Assembly: GCF_022965805.1 (NCBI RefSeq)
Contig: NC_133103.1
Location: forward strand, 34,319,281-34,383,280
Length of the DNA stretch: 64,000 nucleotides
Source: Primulina eburnea
Lineage: Eukaryota; Streptophyta; Magnoliopsida; Lamiales; Gesneriaceae
Reading direction: 5' to 3'
Positions 14,208-24,849 of this stretch are shown piece after piece. The translations under genes and the position numbers were made by a program. Under the pieces are notes generated by a model that was not told where the DNA came from, searched no databases, and was given only the letters and a program-made list of their open reading frames with translations. Positions within the stretch are counted from its first letter, which is position 1. Each line of letters opens with the position of its first letter.

Positions 14208-16117
14208 TTGGCACAAAATTGTAGTTTTCTACTACTTGTCATCTTCAAACGGATGGACAAACTGAAGTTGTCATTAGAACTTTGGGAACACTTTTGCGTG
14301 CTATTCTTAAAAAGAACTTGGATTGACATTTCTATGGACTTTATTTTGGGGTTGCCTAGGACTAAGAAGGGGATGGATTCTATTTTTGTTGTTGTGGATA
14401 GATTCTCTTAGATGGCACATTTTATAGCTTGTCATAAAACCGATGATGCTTCAAACATTGCGGATTTGTTTTTTAGAGAAGTCGCTAGGTTGCATTGAAT
14501 GCCTAAGACTATTGTTTCTGGTCACGATGTTAAATTCTTGAGTTACTTTTGGAAGACTTTATGGGCTAAACTTGGCTCAAAATTGTTGTTTTCTACTACT
14601 TGTCATCCTCAAACGGATGGACAAACTGAAGTTTTCAATAGAACTTCGGGAACACTTTTGCGTGCTATTCTTAAAAAGAACTTGGATTGACATTTTGATG
14701 GACTTTATTTTGGGGTTGCCGAGGACTAAGAAGGGGAGTGATTTTTTTTTGGTTGTTGTGGATAGATTCTCTAAGATGACACATTTTATAGCTTGTCATA
14801 AAACCGATGATGCTTCAAACATTGCGGATTTGTTCTTTAGAGAAGTCGTTAGGTTGCATGGCATGCCTAGGACTATTATTTCTGGTCGCGATGTTAAATT
14901 CTTTAGTTACTTTTGGAAGACTTTATGGGCTAAACTTGACACAAAATTGTTGATTTCTACTACTTGTCATCCTCAAACGGATGGACAAACTGAAGTTGTC
15001 AATAGAACTTTGGGAACACTTTTGCGTGCTATTATTAAAAAGAACTTGGATTGACATTTCTATGGACTTTATTTTGGGGTTGCCTAGGACTAAGAAGGGG
15101 AGGGATTCTATTTTTGTTGTTGTAGATAGATTCTCTAAGATGGCACATTTTATAGCTTGTCATAAAACCGATGATGCTTCAAACATTGCGGAATTGTTCT
15201 TTAGAGAAGTCGCTAGGTTGTATGGAATGCCTAGGACTATTGTTTCTGGTCGCGATGTTTAATTCTTGAGTTACTTTTGGAATACTTTATGGGCTAAACT
15301 TGGCACAAAATTGTTGTTTTCTACTACTTGTCCTCCTCAAACGGATGGACAAACTTAAGTTGTCAATAGAACTTTGGGAACACTTTTGCGTGCTATTCTT
15401 AAAAAGAACTTGGATTGACATTTCTATGGACTTTATTTTGGGGTTGCCTAGGACTAAGAAGGGGATGGATTCTATTTTTGTTGTTGTGGATAGATTCTCT
15501 AAGATAGCACATTTTATAGCTTGTTATAAAACCGATGATGCTTCAAACATTGCGGATTTTTTCTTTAGAGAAGTCGTTAGGTTGCATGGCATGCCTAGGA
15601 CTATTGTTTCTGGTCGCGATGTTAAATTTTTGAGTTACTTTTGGAATACTTTATGGGCTAAACTTGGCACAAAATTGTTGTTTTCTACTACTTGTCATCC
15701 TCAAACGGATGGACAAACTGAAGTTGTCAATAGAACTTTGAGAAAACTTTTGCGTGCTATTCTTAAAAAGAACTTGGATTGACATTTCTATGGACTTGAT
15801 TTTGGGGTTGCCTAGGACTAAAAAGGGGAGGGATTCTATTTTTGTTGTTGTGGATAGATTCTCTAAGATGGCACATTTTATAGCTTGTTATAAAACCGAT
15901 GATGCTTCAAACATTGCGGATTTTTTCTTTATAGAAGTCGTTAGGTTGCATGGCATGCCTAGGACTATTGTTTCTGGTCGCGATGTTAAATTTTTGAGTT
16001 ACTTTTGGAATACTTTATGGGATAAACTTGGCACAAAATTGTTGTTTTCTACTACTTGTCATCCTCAAACGGATGGACAAACTGAAGTTGTCAATAGAAC
16101 TTTGAGAAAACTTTTGC
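14208..16117 (+). repeat. Higher-order repeat unit L3, partial
   Basis: The first five monomers match 9476-11385 in order and in private variants. From about 16118 the order breaks into local re-duplications: the monomers with TTTTTTAAGATGG and GATGAAGCTTC near 16220-16270 recur near 17680-17720, and a GGATGGACGAACTGAAG monomer recurs at 16756, 18211 and 20031 (4 and 5 monomers apart). The end coordinate is therefore approximate. Confidence 0.6.
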
Positions 16118-19064
16118 GTGCTATTCTTAAAAAGAACTTGGATTGACATTTCTATGGACTTGATTTTGGGGTTGCCTAGGACTAAAAAGGGGAGGGATTC
16201 TATTTTTGTTGTTGTGGATAGATTTTTTAAGATGGCACATTTTATAGCTTGTTATAAAACCGATGAAGCTTCAAACATTGCGGATTTTTTCTTTATAGAA
16301 GTCGTTAGGTTGCATGGCATGCCTAGGACTATTGTTTCTGGTCGCGATGTTAAATTTTTGAGTTACTTTTGGAATACTTTATGGGATAAACTTGGCACAA
16401 AATTGTTGTTTTCTACTACTTGTCATCCTCAAACGGATGGACAAAATGAAGTTGTCAATAGAACATTGAGAACACTTTTGCGTTCTATTCTTAAAAAGAA
16501 CTTGGATTGACATTTCTATGGACTTTATTTTGGGGTTGCCTAGGACTAAGAAGGGGAGGGATTCTATTTTTGTTGTTGTGGATAGATTCTCTAAGATGGC
16601 ACATTTTATAGCTTGTCATAAAACCGATGATGCTTCAAACATTGCGAATTTGTTCTTTAGAGAAGTCGCTAGGTTGCATTGAATGCCTAGGACTATTGTT
16701 TCTGGTCGCGATGTTAAATTCTTGAGTTACTTTTGGAATACTTTATGAGCTAAACTTGGCACAAAATTGTTGTTTTCTACTACTTCTCATCTTCAAACGG
16801 ATGGACGAACTGAAGTTGTCAATAGAACTTTGGGAACACTTTTGCGTGCTATTCTTAAAAAGAACTTGGATTGACATTTCTATGGACTTTATTTTGGGTT
16901 GCCTAGGACTAAGAAGGGGATGGATTCTATTTTTGTTGTTGTGGATAGATTCTCTAAGATGGCACATTTTATAGCTTGTTATAAAACCGATAATGCTTCA
17001 AACATTGCGGATTTTTTCTTTAGAGAAGTCGTTAGGTTGCATGGCATACCTAGGACTATTGTTTCTGGTCGCGATGTTAAATTCTTGAGTTACTTTTGGA
17101 AGACTTTATGGGCTAAACTTGGCACAAAATTGTTGTTTTCTACTACTTGTCATCCTCAAACGGATGGACAAACTGAAGTTTTCAATAGAACTTTGGGAAC
17201 ACTTTTGCGTGCTATTCTTAAAAAGAACTTGGATTGACATTTCTATTGATTTTATTTTTGGGTTGCCTAGGACTAAGAAGGGGAGGGATTCTATTTTTGT
17301 TGTTGTGGATAGATTCTTTAAGATGGCACATTTTATAGCTTGTCATAAAACCGATGATGCTTCAAACATTGCGGATTTTTTCTTTAGAGAAGTCGTTAGG
17401 TTGCATGGCATGCCTAGGACTATTGTTTTTGGTCGCGATGTTAAATTTTTGAGTTACTTTTGGAATACTTTATGGGCTAAACTTGGCACAAAATTGTTGT
17501 TTTCTACTACTTGTCATCCTCAAACGGATGGACAAACTGAAGTTGTCAATAGAACTTTGAGAAAACTTTTGCGTGCTATTCTTAAAAAGAACTTGGATTG
17601 ACATTTCTATGGACTTGATTTTGGGGTTGCCTAGGACTAAAAAGGGGAGGGATTCTATTTTTGTTGTTGTGGATAGATTTTTTAAGATGGCACATTTTAT
17701 AGCTTGTTATAAAACCGATGAAGCTTCAAACATTGCGGATTTTTTCTTTATAGAAGTCGTTAGGTTGCATGGCATGCCTAGGACTATTGTTTCTGGTCGC
17801 GATGTTAAATTTTTGAGTTACTTTTGGAATACTTTATGGGATAAACTTGGCACAAAATTGTTGTTTTCTACTACTTGTCATCCTCAAACGGATGGACAAA
17901 ATGAAGTTGTCAATAGAACATTGAGAACACTTTTGCGTTCTATTCTTAAAAAGAACTTGGATTGACATTTCTATGGACTTTATTTTGGGGTTGCCTAGGA
18001 CTAAGAAGGGGAGGGATTCTATTTTTGTTGTTGTGGATAGATTCTCTAAGATGGCACATTTTATAGCTTGTCATAAAACCGATGATGCTTCAAACATTGC
18101 GAATTTGTTCTTTAGAGAAGTCGCTAGGTTGCATTGAATGCCTAGGACTATTGTTTCTGGTCGCGATGTTAAATTCTTGAGTTACTTTTGGAATACTTTA
18201 TGAGCTAAACTTGGCACAAAATTGTTGTTTTCTACTACTTCTCATCTTCAAACGGATGGACGAACTGAAGTTGTCAATAGAACTTTGGGAACACTTTTGC
18301 GTGCTATTCTTAAAAAGAACTTGGATTGACATTTCTATGGACTTTATTTTGGGGTTGCCTAGGACTAAGAAGGGGATGGATTCTATTTTTGTTGTTGTGG
18401 ATAGATTCTCTAAGATGGCACATTTTATAGCTTGTTATAAAACCGATAATGCTTCAAACATTGCGGATTTTTTCTTTAGAGAAGTCGTTAGGTTGCATGG
18501 CATACCTAGGACTATTGTTTCTGGTCGCGATGTTAAATTCTTGAGTTACTTTTGGAAGACTTTATGGGCTAAACTTGGCACAAAATTGTTGTTTTCTACT
18601 ACTTGTCATCCTCAAACGGATGGACAAACTGAAGTTTTCAATAGAACTTTGGGAACACTTTTGCGTGCTATTCTTAAAAAGAACTTGGATTGACATTTTG
18701 ATGGACTTTTTTTTGGGGTTGCCGAGGACTAAGAAGGGGAGTGATTCTATTTTGGTTGTTGTGGATAGATTCTCTAAGATGACACATTTTATAGCTTGTC
18801 ATAAAACCGATGATGCTTCAAACATTGCGGATTTGTTCTTTAGAGAAGTCGTTAGGTTGCATGGCATGCCTAGGACTATTGTTTCTGGTCGCGATGTTAA
18901 ATTTTTGAGTTACTTTTGGAAGACTTTATGGGCTAAACTTGGCACAAAATTGTTGTTTTCTACTACTTGTCATCCTCAAACGGATGGACAAACTGAAGTT
19001 GTCAATAGAACTTTGGGAACACTTTTGCGTGCTATTCTTAAAAAGAACTTGGATTGACATTTCT

Positions 19065-19428
19065 ATGGACTTTATTTTGGGGTTGCCTAGGACTAAGAAG
19101 GGGATGGATTCTATTTTTGTTGTTGTGGATAGATTCTCTAAGATGGCACATTTTATAGCTTGTTATAAAACCGATGATGCTTCAAACATTGCGGATTTTT
19201 TCTTTAGAGAAGTCGTTAGGTTGCATGGCATGCCTAGGACTATTGTTTCTGGTCGCGATGTTAAATTTTTGAGTTACTTTTGGAATACTTTATGGGCTAA
19301 ACTTGGCACAAAATTGTTGTTTTCTACTACTTGTCATCCTCAAACGGATGGACAAACTGAAGTTGTCAATAGAACTTTGAGAACACTTTTGCGTGCTATT
19401 CTTAAAAAGAACTTGGATTGACATTTCT
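19065..19428 (+). pseudogene. Reference satellite monomer: integrase catalytic-core fragment with dead DDE site
   Basis: This monomer runs from the ATG of MDFILG to the base before the next one and gives 118 codons ending in TGA at 19419-19421. Residues: D2 (in SMDF) is the first catalytic Asp position. G63 (in VSGRDVKF) sits where the second Asp is expected. E99 (in QTDGQTEVV) is the catalytic Glu. Between 63 and 99 there are exactly 35 residues, the D,D(35)E spacing of retroviral-type integrases. So the fold segment is retained but the site is D-G-E. The zinc-binding N-terminal domain and the C-terminal chromodomain region are absent. The fragment looks most like chromovirus integrases of the CRM/Reina group; this is from family knowledge and the exact clade is uncertain. 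The stop lies at the monomer junction, where the frame shifts by one. It represents the about 148 copies in the window; I do not consider any of them a functional gene. Confidence 0.85.
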
Positions 19429-21258
19429 ATGGACTTTATTTTGGGGTTGCCTAGGACTAAAAAGGGGAGGGATTCTATTTTTGTTGTTGTGGATAGATTC
19501 TCTAAGATGGCACATTTTATAGCTTGTTATAAAACTGATGATGCTTCAAACATTGCGGATTTTTTCTTTATAGAAGTCGTTAGGTTGCATGGCATGCCTA
19601 GGACTATTGTTTCTGGTCGCGATGTTAAATTTTTGAGTTACTTTTGGAATACTTTATGGGCTAAACTTGGCACAAAATTGTTGTTTTCTACTACTTGTCA
19701 TCCTCAAACGGATGGACAAAATGAAGTTGTCAATAGAACTTTGAGAACACTTTTGCGTTCTATTCTTAAAAAGAACTTGGATTGACATTTCTATGGACTT
19801 TATTTTGGGGTTGCCTAGGACTAAGAAGGGGAGGGATTCTATTTTTGTTGTTGTGGATAGATTCTCTAAGATGGCACATTTTATAGCTTGTCATAAAACC
19901 GATGATGCTTCAAACATTGCGGATTTGTTCTTTAGAGAAGTCGCTAGGTTGCATTGAATGCCTAGGATTATTGTTTCTGGTCGCGATGTTAAATTCTTGA
20001 GTTACTTTTGGAATACTTTATGGGCTAAACTTGGCACAAAATTGTTGTTTTCTACTACTTCTCATCTTCAAACGGATGGACGAACTGAAGTTGTCAATAG
20101 AACTTTGGGAACACTTTTGCATGCTATTCTTAAAAAGAACTTGGATTGACATTTCTATGGACTTTATTTTGGGGTTGCCTAGGACTAAGAAGGGGATGGA
20201 TTCTATTTTTGTTGTTGTGGATAGATTCTCTAAGATGGCAAATTTTATAGCTTGTTATAAAACCGATAATGCTTAATAATTGCGGATTTTTTCTTTAGAG
20301 AAGTCGTTAGGTTGCATGGCATACCTAGGACTATTGTTTCTGGTCGCGATGTTAAATTCTTGAGTTACTTTTGGAAGAATTTATGGGCTAAACTTGGCAC
20401 AAAATTGTTGTTTTCTACTACTTGTCATCCTCAAAGGGATGGACAAACTGAAGTTTTCAATAGAACTTTGGGAACACTTTTGCGTGCTATTCTTAAAAAG
20501 AACATGGATTGACATTTTGATGGACTTTTTTATGGGGTTGCCGAGGACTAAGAAGGGGAGTGATTCTATTTTGGTTGTTGTGGATAGATTCTCTAAGATG
20601 ACACATTTTATAGCTTGTCATAAAACCGATGATGCTTCAAACATTGCGGATTTGTTCTTTAGAGAAGTCGTTAGGTTGCATGGCATGCCTAGGACTATTG
20701 TTTCTGGTAGCGATGTTAAATTTTTGAGTTACTTTTGGAATACTTTATGGGCTAAACTTGGCACAAAATTGTTGTTTTCTACTACTTGTCATCCTCAAAC
20801 GGATGGACAAACTGAAGTTGTCAATAGAATTTTGGGAAAACTTTTGCGTGTTATACTTAAAAAGAACTTGGATTGACATTTCTATGGACTTTATTTTGGG
20901 GTTGCCTAGGACTAAGAAGGGGATGGATTCTATTTTTGTTGTTGTGGATAGATTCTCTAAGATGGCACATTTTATAGCTTGTTATAAAACCTATGATGCT
21001 TCAAACATTGCGGATTTTTTCTTTAGAGAAGTCGTTAGGTTGCATGGCATGCCTAGGACTATTGTTTCTGGTCGCGATGTTAAATTTTTGAGTTACTTTT
21101 GGAATACTTTATGGGCTAAACTTGGCACAAAATTGTTGTTTTCTACTACTTGTCATCCTCAAACGGATGGACAAACTGAAGTTGTCAATAGAACTTTGAG
21201 AACACTTTTGCGTGCTATTCTTAAAAAGAACTTGGATTGACATTTCTATGGACTTTAT

Positions 21259-22803
21259 CAAGGGAATCCGAGATCTGGAACCCTTCTCGTAGAATTTCCA
21301 CTCGTCTGTCATCTCGGGTCTGAATCTGACAATCTTATGGAAACAATCTACAGTGGCTCTGTACTTCGTTAGCATATCAATACCGACTATACATTCAAAA
21401 TCAGCTAGACCCAACACTATACAATCTAGGTCAATCTCATGCCCCTCAAACTGTAGAATGCAATGTTTAACCGTAGTTACAGATATCAATCCACTTCCCA
21501 ACGGCGAATTAATAGATACAACCTCTAACAAAGACTCAACAGGCAATGAATGCAACAATGCAAATCGCTCCGAAATGAATGTATGCGATGCACCTGTATC
21601 TAACAAGATATAAGCAGGGTAACCATAAAGAAAGCAGTTACCTGCTATAACATCATCTGGTGCATCTTGTGCTTGCTCTTCTGTCAATGCAAACACTTGA
21701 GCCTGTTGCCTCGGAGGTTGACTCACTGTCTGACTACCACGAGCTCTGGGTTGAGTCGGTGCTGGTGGAGGCTGAAAAGAGTGAACTGATGATGCCTTCC
21801 GCTCAAACTGAGGTACTGGCCCGGATGCTCGTCCACTCTGGGCAGGCTGTACACTCCTCTGTGGGCAGACTTTGGCAAAATGCCCCGGTTGCCTACAAAG
21901 GTTACATCGGCCTGTAACTCCTTGGCATTGTTCAGTCGCATGCCTACCTCCACAAGAATTACAGTAGACACCTGAAGTCCTTGAACTTTGATCAAAACCA
22001 TGCTGTCTTGATCCGCTGGAGCTGGACGAACTGCTCCCAGGTCGCTTAAACTGTTTCCCCTTCGCCTTCAGCTGTTCCTTTCTGCCACTGCTACTACCGC
22101 CACTATCAAATCTTGGAGGAGGAGATTGCATTGAAGGTTGTGGTGGTCTTGGCGCAGGAGCAACATATGGAGCACTCCGCTGTCTTATCAACCCTGCTTC
22201 CGCTCCTTTGGCCCGATTTAACGCATCTGCGAAATTATTCGGTCTCCCCGTGTTTACCAACGTAAAGATGTCTGGATTTAAGCCATTGATAAATTGATCC
22301 GCCATGGCCTCGTCATTCCCTGAAACGTGAGGTGCAAAACGAAGCAAAGACGAAAATTTAGCAACATACTCTTCAATATTCAGTTGCCCTTGCCTCAAGT
22401 TTGCAAATTCAGCGCCTTTATCTTTACGGTAGGATACAGGAAAGAAACGCAGATTGAACTCCGTCTTGAACACTTTCCATGTAATTTCTGTACCACGTTG
22501 CTCTAGTGCTCTTCTCATGTTCAACCACCAGTTCTTGGCTATGTCCTGGAGTTGATGGCCAATAAGCTTTATTCTTTTCTCGTCACCATACTCCAAAGAC
22601 TCGAATAACATTTCAATGTCCTCAAGCCAACTTTCGCACTCGATGGCATTCTCGGTACCTTTTAATGTGGGAGGTCGAAAGGATTGGAATCGCTTCAGCA
22701 ACGTCTCCATAGGGGTCGCCGTAACATCCATAGGATCTCCGGATGTGCTCCCCTGTTCTGGTGCTGTGGGTCGTAGAGGTACGGCTGCTCTTGTAGGAGG
22801 CAT
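21259..22803 (-). pseudogene. gag: gag-protease polyprotein, 3'-truncated, fused in frame to satellite
   Basis: From ATG at 22803 an uninterrupted frame gives 515 element-derived residues. Residues 40-200 form a Retrotrans_gag-type capsid region (WLEDIEMLFESL near 59-70, then KNWW near 90-93). Residues 205-280 are a Pro/Ser-rich linker. Two zinc knuckles follow: an atypical CX2CX3HX4C at 281-293 and a canonical CX2CX4HX4C at 300-313. An aspartic protease has its active-site motif DTGA at 402-405 and a downstream GIDML near 474-478. Gag packages the RNA and the protease processes the polyprotein in the virus-like particle. The frame does not end with the element: it runs 49 codons further, to 21109, through satellite read antisense, so the open frame is chimeric. 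Absence of internal stops suggests a fairly young insertion. The start was chosen as the first ATG after the PBS and leader. No reverse transcriptase is present, so it cannot be autonomous. Confidence 0.9.
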
Positions 22804-23036
22804 GTATCTAATAATCCAACTGATTAGTATACCAAATATACAACCGTCTAAGCCCTCCTCTAGTCAGTTACCTCTGATCTAGAATCGGTTCTGATTCAGT
22901 CAATCACAGGCTGAATGAAATCAAATAACAACAACATGTAATAAGGAAAGCAATAATCATGCTAGCACATCATAAGCAAGGGAGAAGACTCGATCTACCC
23001 CGCTCATTCTATCCTATCTTAGTCTAAAGGAATCTT
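22804..23036 (-). other. Untranslated leader between PBS and gag
   Basis: About 233 bp separate the primer-binding site from the gag ATG on the minus strand. This is where a packaging signal would be expected in an LTR element. I see no open frame or striking repeat in it. Confidence 0.6.
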
Positions 23037-23048
23037 GCTCTGATACCA
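23037..23048 (-). other. Primer-binding site, initiator tRNA-Met type
   Basis: The minus strand reads TGGTATCAGAGC, the 12-nt sequence complementary to the 3' end of plant initiator tRNA-Met, five bases from the LTR terminus ...CCCCACA. It fixes both the orientation of the element and the inner border of LTR-B. Confidence 0.93.
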
Positions 23049-23377
23049 CCTGTTGTGGGGACCCGATGTCTAATTCTTTTTCTTGGGATTAAATGGATCG
23101 TTATTCTAAAATGTGGGTCAAATTTTTTTTCGCTTTTAAATTTAATCAAATGTAATTAAACAAGCATAAGTTCTTTATTAAATTTACAACATACAAACAC
23201 AATACATGTCTTATTCTGTAAGTCCTCAACTAACCAGTATTAAAAGACAGTACATAATAAAAGACAACTACTGGTCCATCTGCTACGCCCGTGATCTCCA
23301 CGCTAACACGATCATCTCTGTCTCGACCCAGATCCTGCCCCACCTGTTGTTACGCACACATACAGACATAACAACAG

Positions 23378-23389
23378 CCGGAAAACCGG
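23378..23389 (-). other. Conserved LTR mini-hairpin, CCGG-N4-CCGG (LTR-B copy)
   Basis: CCGGAAAACCGG on +. The counterparts in LTR-C, LTR-D and LTR-F have 5-bp stems CCGGA/TCCGG and other 4-nt loops. It adjoins the conserved stretch containing GATCCTGCCCCACCTGTTG. Confidence 0.55.
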
Positions 23390-23542
23390 TGAGAACAAAT
23401 ACCAGTATAAACATGTATACATGCATTAAAACAATCTAAAACATGAAACATGCTAATATGAATGTCATTCATATATAATCATGCAATGCGAGTCTAATCA
23501 TGCCTAGACGCGACTCGACTAGAACTCTAGGGATCCCGTTGT

Positions 23543-23601
23543 GAATAAGACGTCACTGGTTGTCACCTACCCTACCAATCGAGGTGCTGTACGTCTTATT
23601 C
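23543..23601 (-). other. Conserved LTR inverted repeat GAATAAGACG...CGTCTTATTC (LTR-B copy)
   Basis: Perfect 10-bp arms at 23543-23552 and 23592-23601. The same arms, at nearly the same spacing, occur in LTR-C and LTR-D although the loop sequence differs. Confidence 0.7.
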
Positions 23602-24520
23602 CTAGACTTCGGCCTGATCTGTATCCACGTCTACAAAGGGGCGGTAATCTTCCCCTAAGCTGAGATATCGCCGAACATCTAGAAGTCTGCCTGATCTCCA
23701 GACTGTCCTATCTTAATGCATGAATACAAAATCTGTAAACAAGCATAATCATTCTAATGCAATGCCACATAATCTGTAAACAAAGCATAGTAAGATTTGT
23801 ATACAAGTTCTATAAACAAATCTATAAACAATCATTATCATATCTAGATATAAACAATAAAATAAGTATGTGATTTTGGTTGGGAAACTCAAATGTGAGC
23901 TCATTTGAGTCGTGATTCCCCAAACAAAACATGTACTATACCTTTCGTCGCACAGTTGCTGTCACGGTTGACAATACGAATCTGAAATGGAAATGTTGAT
24001 ACAAAATCTATCAATCTCTTATCTAATCAACACATATCCAAGTCACTACGTGATCTCGATACAATTTGACGTCATAACGACGTATATTCTTAATACCGGT
24101 CAATCCAAATCTCAACAGATAACAACATATACCATCCTCAACTCATAAACATTACAATATCAATCTAAAACACAATAATTCTGCCCCAACTATTCATCCA
24201 ACATACTGAAACTCATAGGAATTGCATATGATATCGTTTCTTCGTTCCGTTTACGATTATAAACTCATAATCTTCACTAGAACAACTAAATACCATCATA
24301 ATAGCATTTCCCTTACATGAAGTTCTTGAAACATGATAGAACGGAACAAAACTTACATCACTTCGTAGCCAATAACGAGAGGAGCTCAAAACCGAAGTCA
24401 GATTCAAATTTGGATAACTAACTCCTACAAAATCGCAAGCCAAAGATCCAAAGAAATGGTAGCTTTCTTTCCGAATTTCGACCCTCTCTTTGCTGAAATG
24501 AAGAAAGAGTCGAAGCAATC

Positions 24521-24529
24521 TATATATAT
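24521..24529 (-). promoter_or_regulatory. TATA box of LTR-B
   Basis: TATATATAT (minus strand, in GATATATATAGATTG) is the only strong TATA-like run at the expected place, downstream of the palindrome cassette and about 320 bp from the LTR start. The nearest 14-mer starts 46 bp away, almost the same offset as in LTR-C and LTR-D. Confidence 0.65.
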
Positions 24530-24575
24530 CTTGCATGGTTCGAACACATGTCAATGTCTTTGCGTAACACGCATC

Positions 24576-24753
24576 ACCGCGGGTGCGGTCTCATGTAAAC
24601 ACCGCGGGTGCTGTCATGTAAACACCGCGGGTGCGGTCTCAGCACCGCGGGTGCGATATGGTTAGGACCGCGGGTGAGGTCTTGCAAACTCAAATTTGGG
24701 CACCCTACTGTCCATGCACCGTGGGTGCGGTCTAATTCTACCGCGGGTGCGGT
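24576..24753 (-). promoter_or_regulatory. U3 palindrome cassette B: seven 14-mers of type ACCGC-GGGT-GCGGT
   Basis: Units start at 24576, 24601, 24624, 24644, 24667, 24718 and 24740. Successive distances are 25, 23, 20, 23, 51 and 22 bp. Variants are single changes (GCTGT, GCGAT, GAGGT, ACCGT). The last six units follow the same spacing pattern as the cassette in LTR-D, though the DNA between them has diverged. The dense CpG content contrasts with the AT-rich surroundings. Confidence 0.75.
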
Positions 24754-24849
24754 GTTGCCCATTCCAAATTTCATATCTTATCACATCGTTTCGCCCCGTC
24801 TGTTCTTGCGTTTCGTATTCAACTATCTACAAGGATCTCAGGCATTACA

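Larger units (their letters stand above)
262..21258 (+). repeat. Satellite block 1: 364-bp integrase-derived monomers, about 57.7 copies
   Basis: The diagnostic words TTGGCACAAAATTG, TGGTCGCGATGTTAAATT and GGATTGACATTTCTATGGAC recur every 364 bp. Only four single-base deletions disturb the phase over 21 kb: two between about 3654 and 3790, one near 16899 and one near 20275. Each monomer reads as an integrase-core fragment on the + strand. Monomers fall into recurring subtypes, for example [22 protein letters not shown] and [11 protein letters not shown], in an order that repeats every 12 or 13 monomers from about 5.1 kb. The block starts at an LTR terminus and ends inside a monomer, where the truncated element at 21259 begins. 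Confidence 0.95.
21259..24849 (-). mobile_element. Truncated Ty3/gypsy chromovirus: 5' LTR, PBS, gag, protease; 3' part missing
   Basis: Read on the minus strand the order is 5' LTR (24849-23054), tRNA-Met primer-binding site, a leader of about 230 bp, then gag-protease from 22803 down to 21259, where satellite resumes abruptly. Reverse transcriptase, RNase H, integrase and the 3' LTR are absent. On the right, satellite restarts exactly at the LTR terminus (CATGGCATGCC at 24850), as expected for an original insertion end. On the left the element stops mid-coding. The monomer phase also jumps: satellite leaves off in GGACTTTAT and resumes 148 bp further into the monomer. The 3' half of the element and part of a monomer were therefore lost together. 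The long LTR and RVP_2-like protease suggest a Tekay/Del-like chromovirus, tentatively. Confidence 0.9.
23054..24849 (-). mobile_element. LTR-B (5' LTR, 1796 bp)
   Basis: In + orientation the LTR reads TGTGGGGACCCGATG... to ...CTCAGGCATTACA, so it has TG...CA ends. The PBS lies just outside one end and satellite just outside the other. It is a divergent relative of LTR-C, LTR-D and LTR-F. The similar stretches include about 110 bp ending in a small CCGG hairpin (23378-23389), the inverted repeat at 23543-23601, and the promoter layout at 24521-24753. U3 is about 0.33 kb and R-U5 about 1.46 kb. Confidence 0.9.

Noticed and set aside
5108..16117. HORs as an assembly artefact
   Set aside because: Units carry private substitutions and differ by one monomer, which argues for real copies, although only long reads can settle it.
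23037..23050. Possible tRNA gene remnant at the GCTCTGATACCA word
   Set aside because: Only the primer-binding complement is present, next to an LTR end. There is no cloverleaf sequence around it.
24213..24554. 113-codon minus-strand frame in LTR-B
   Set aside because: It spans the predicted TATA box and transcript start. It is LTR sequence without a recognisable domain.
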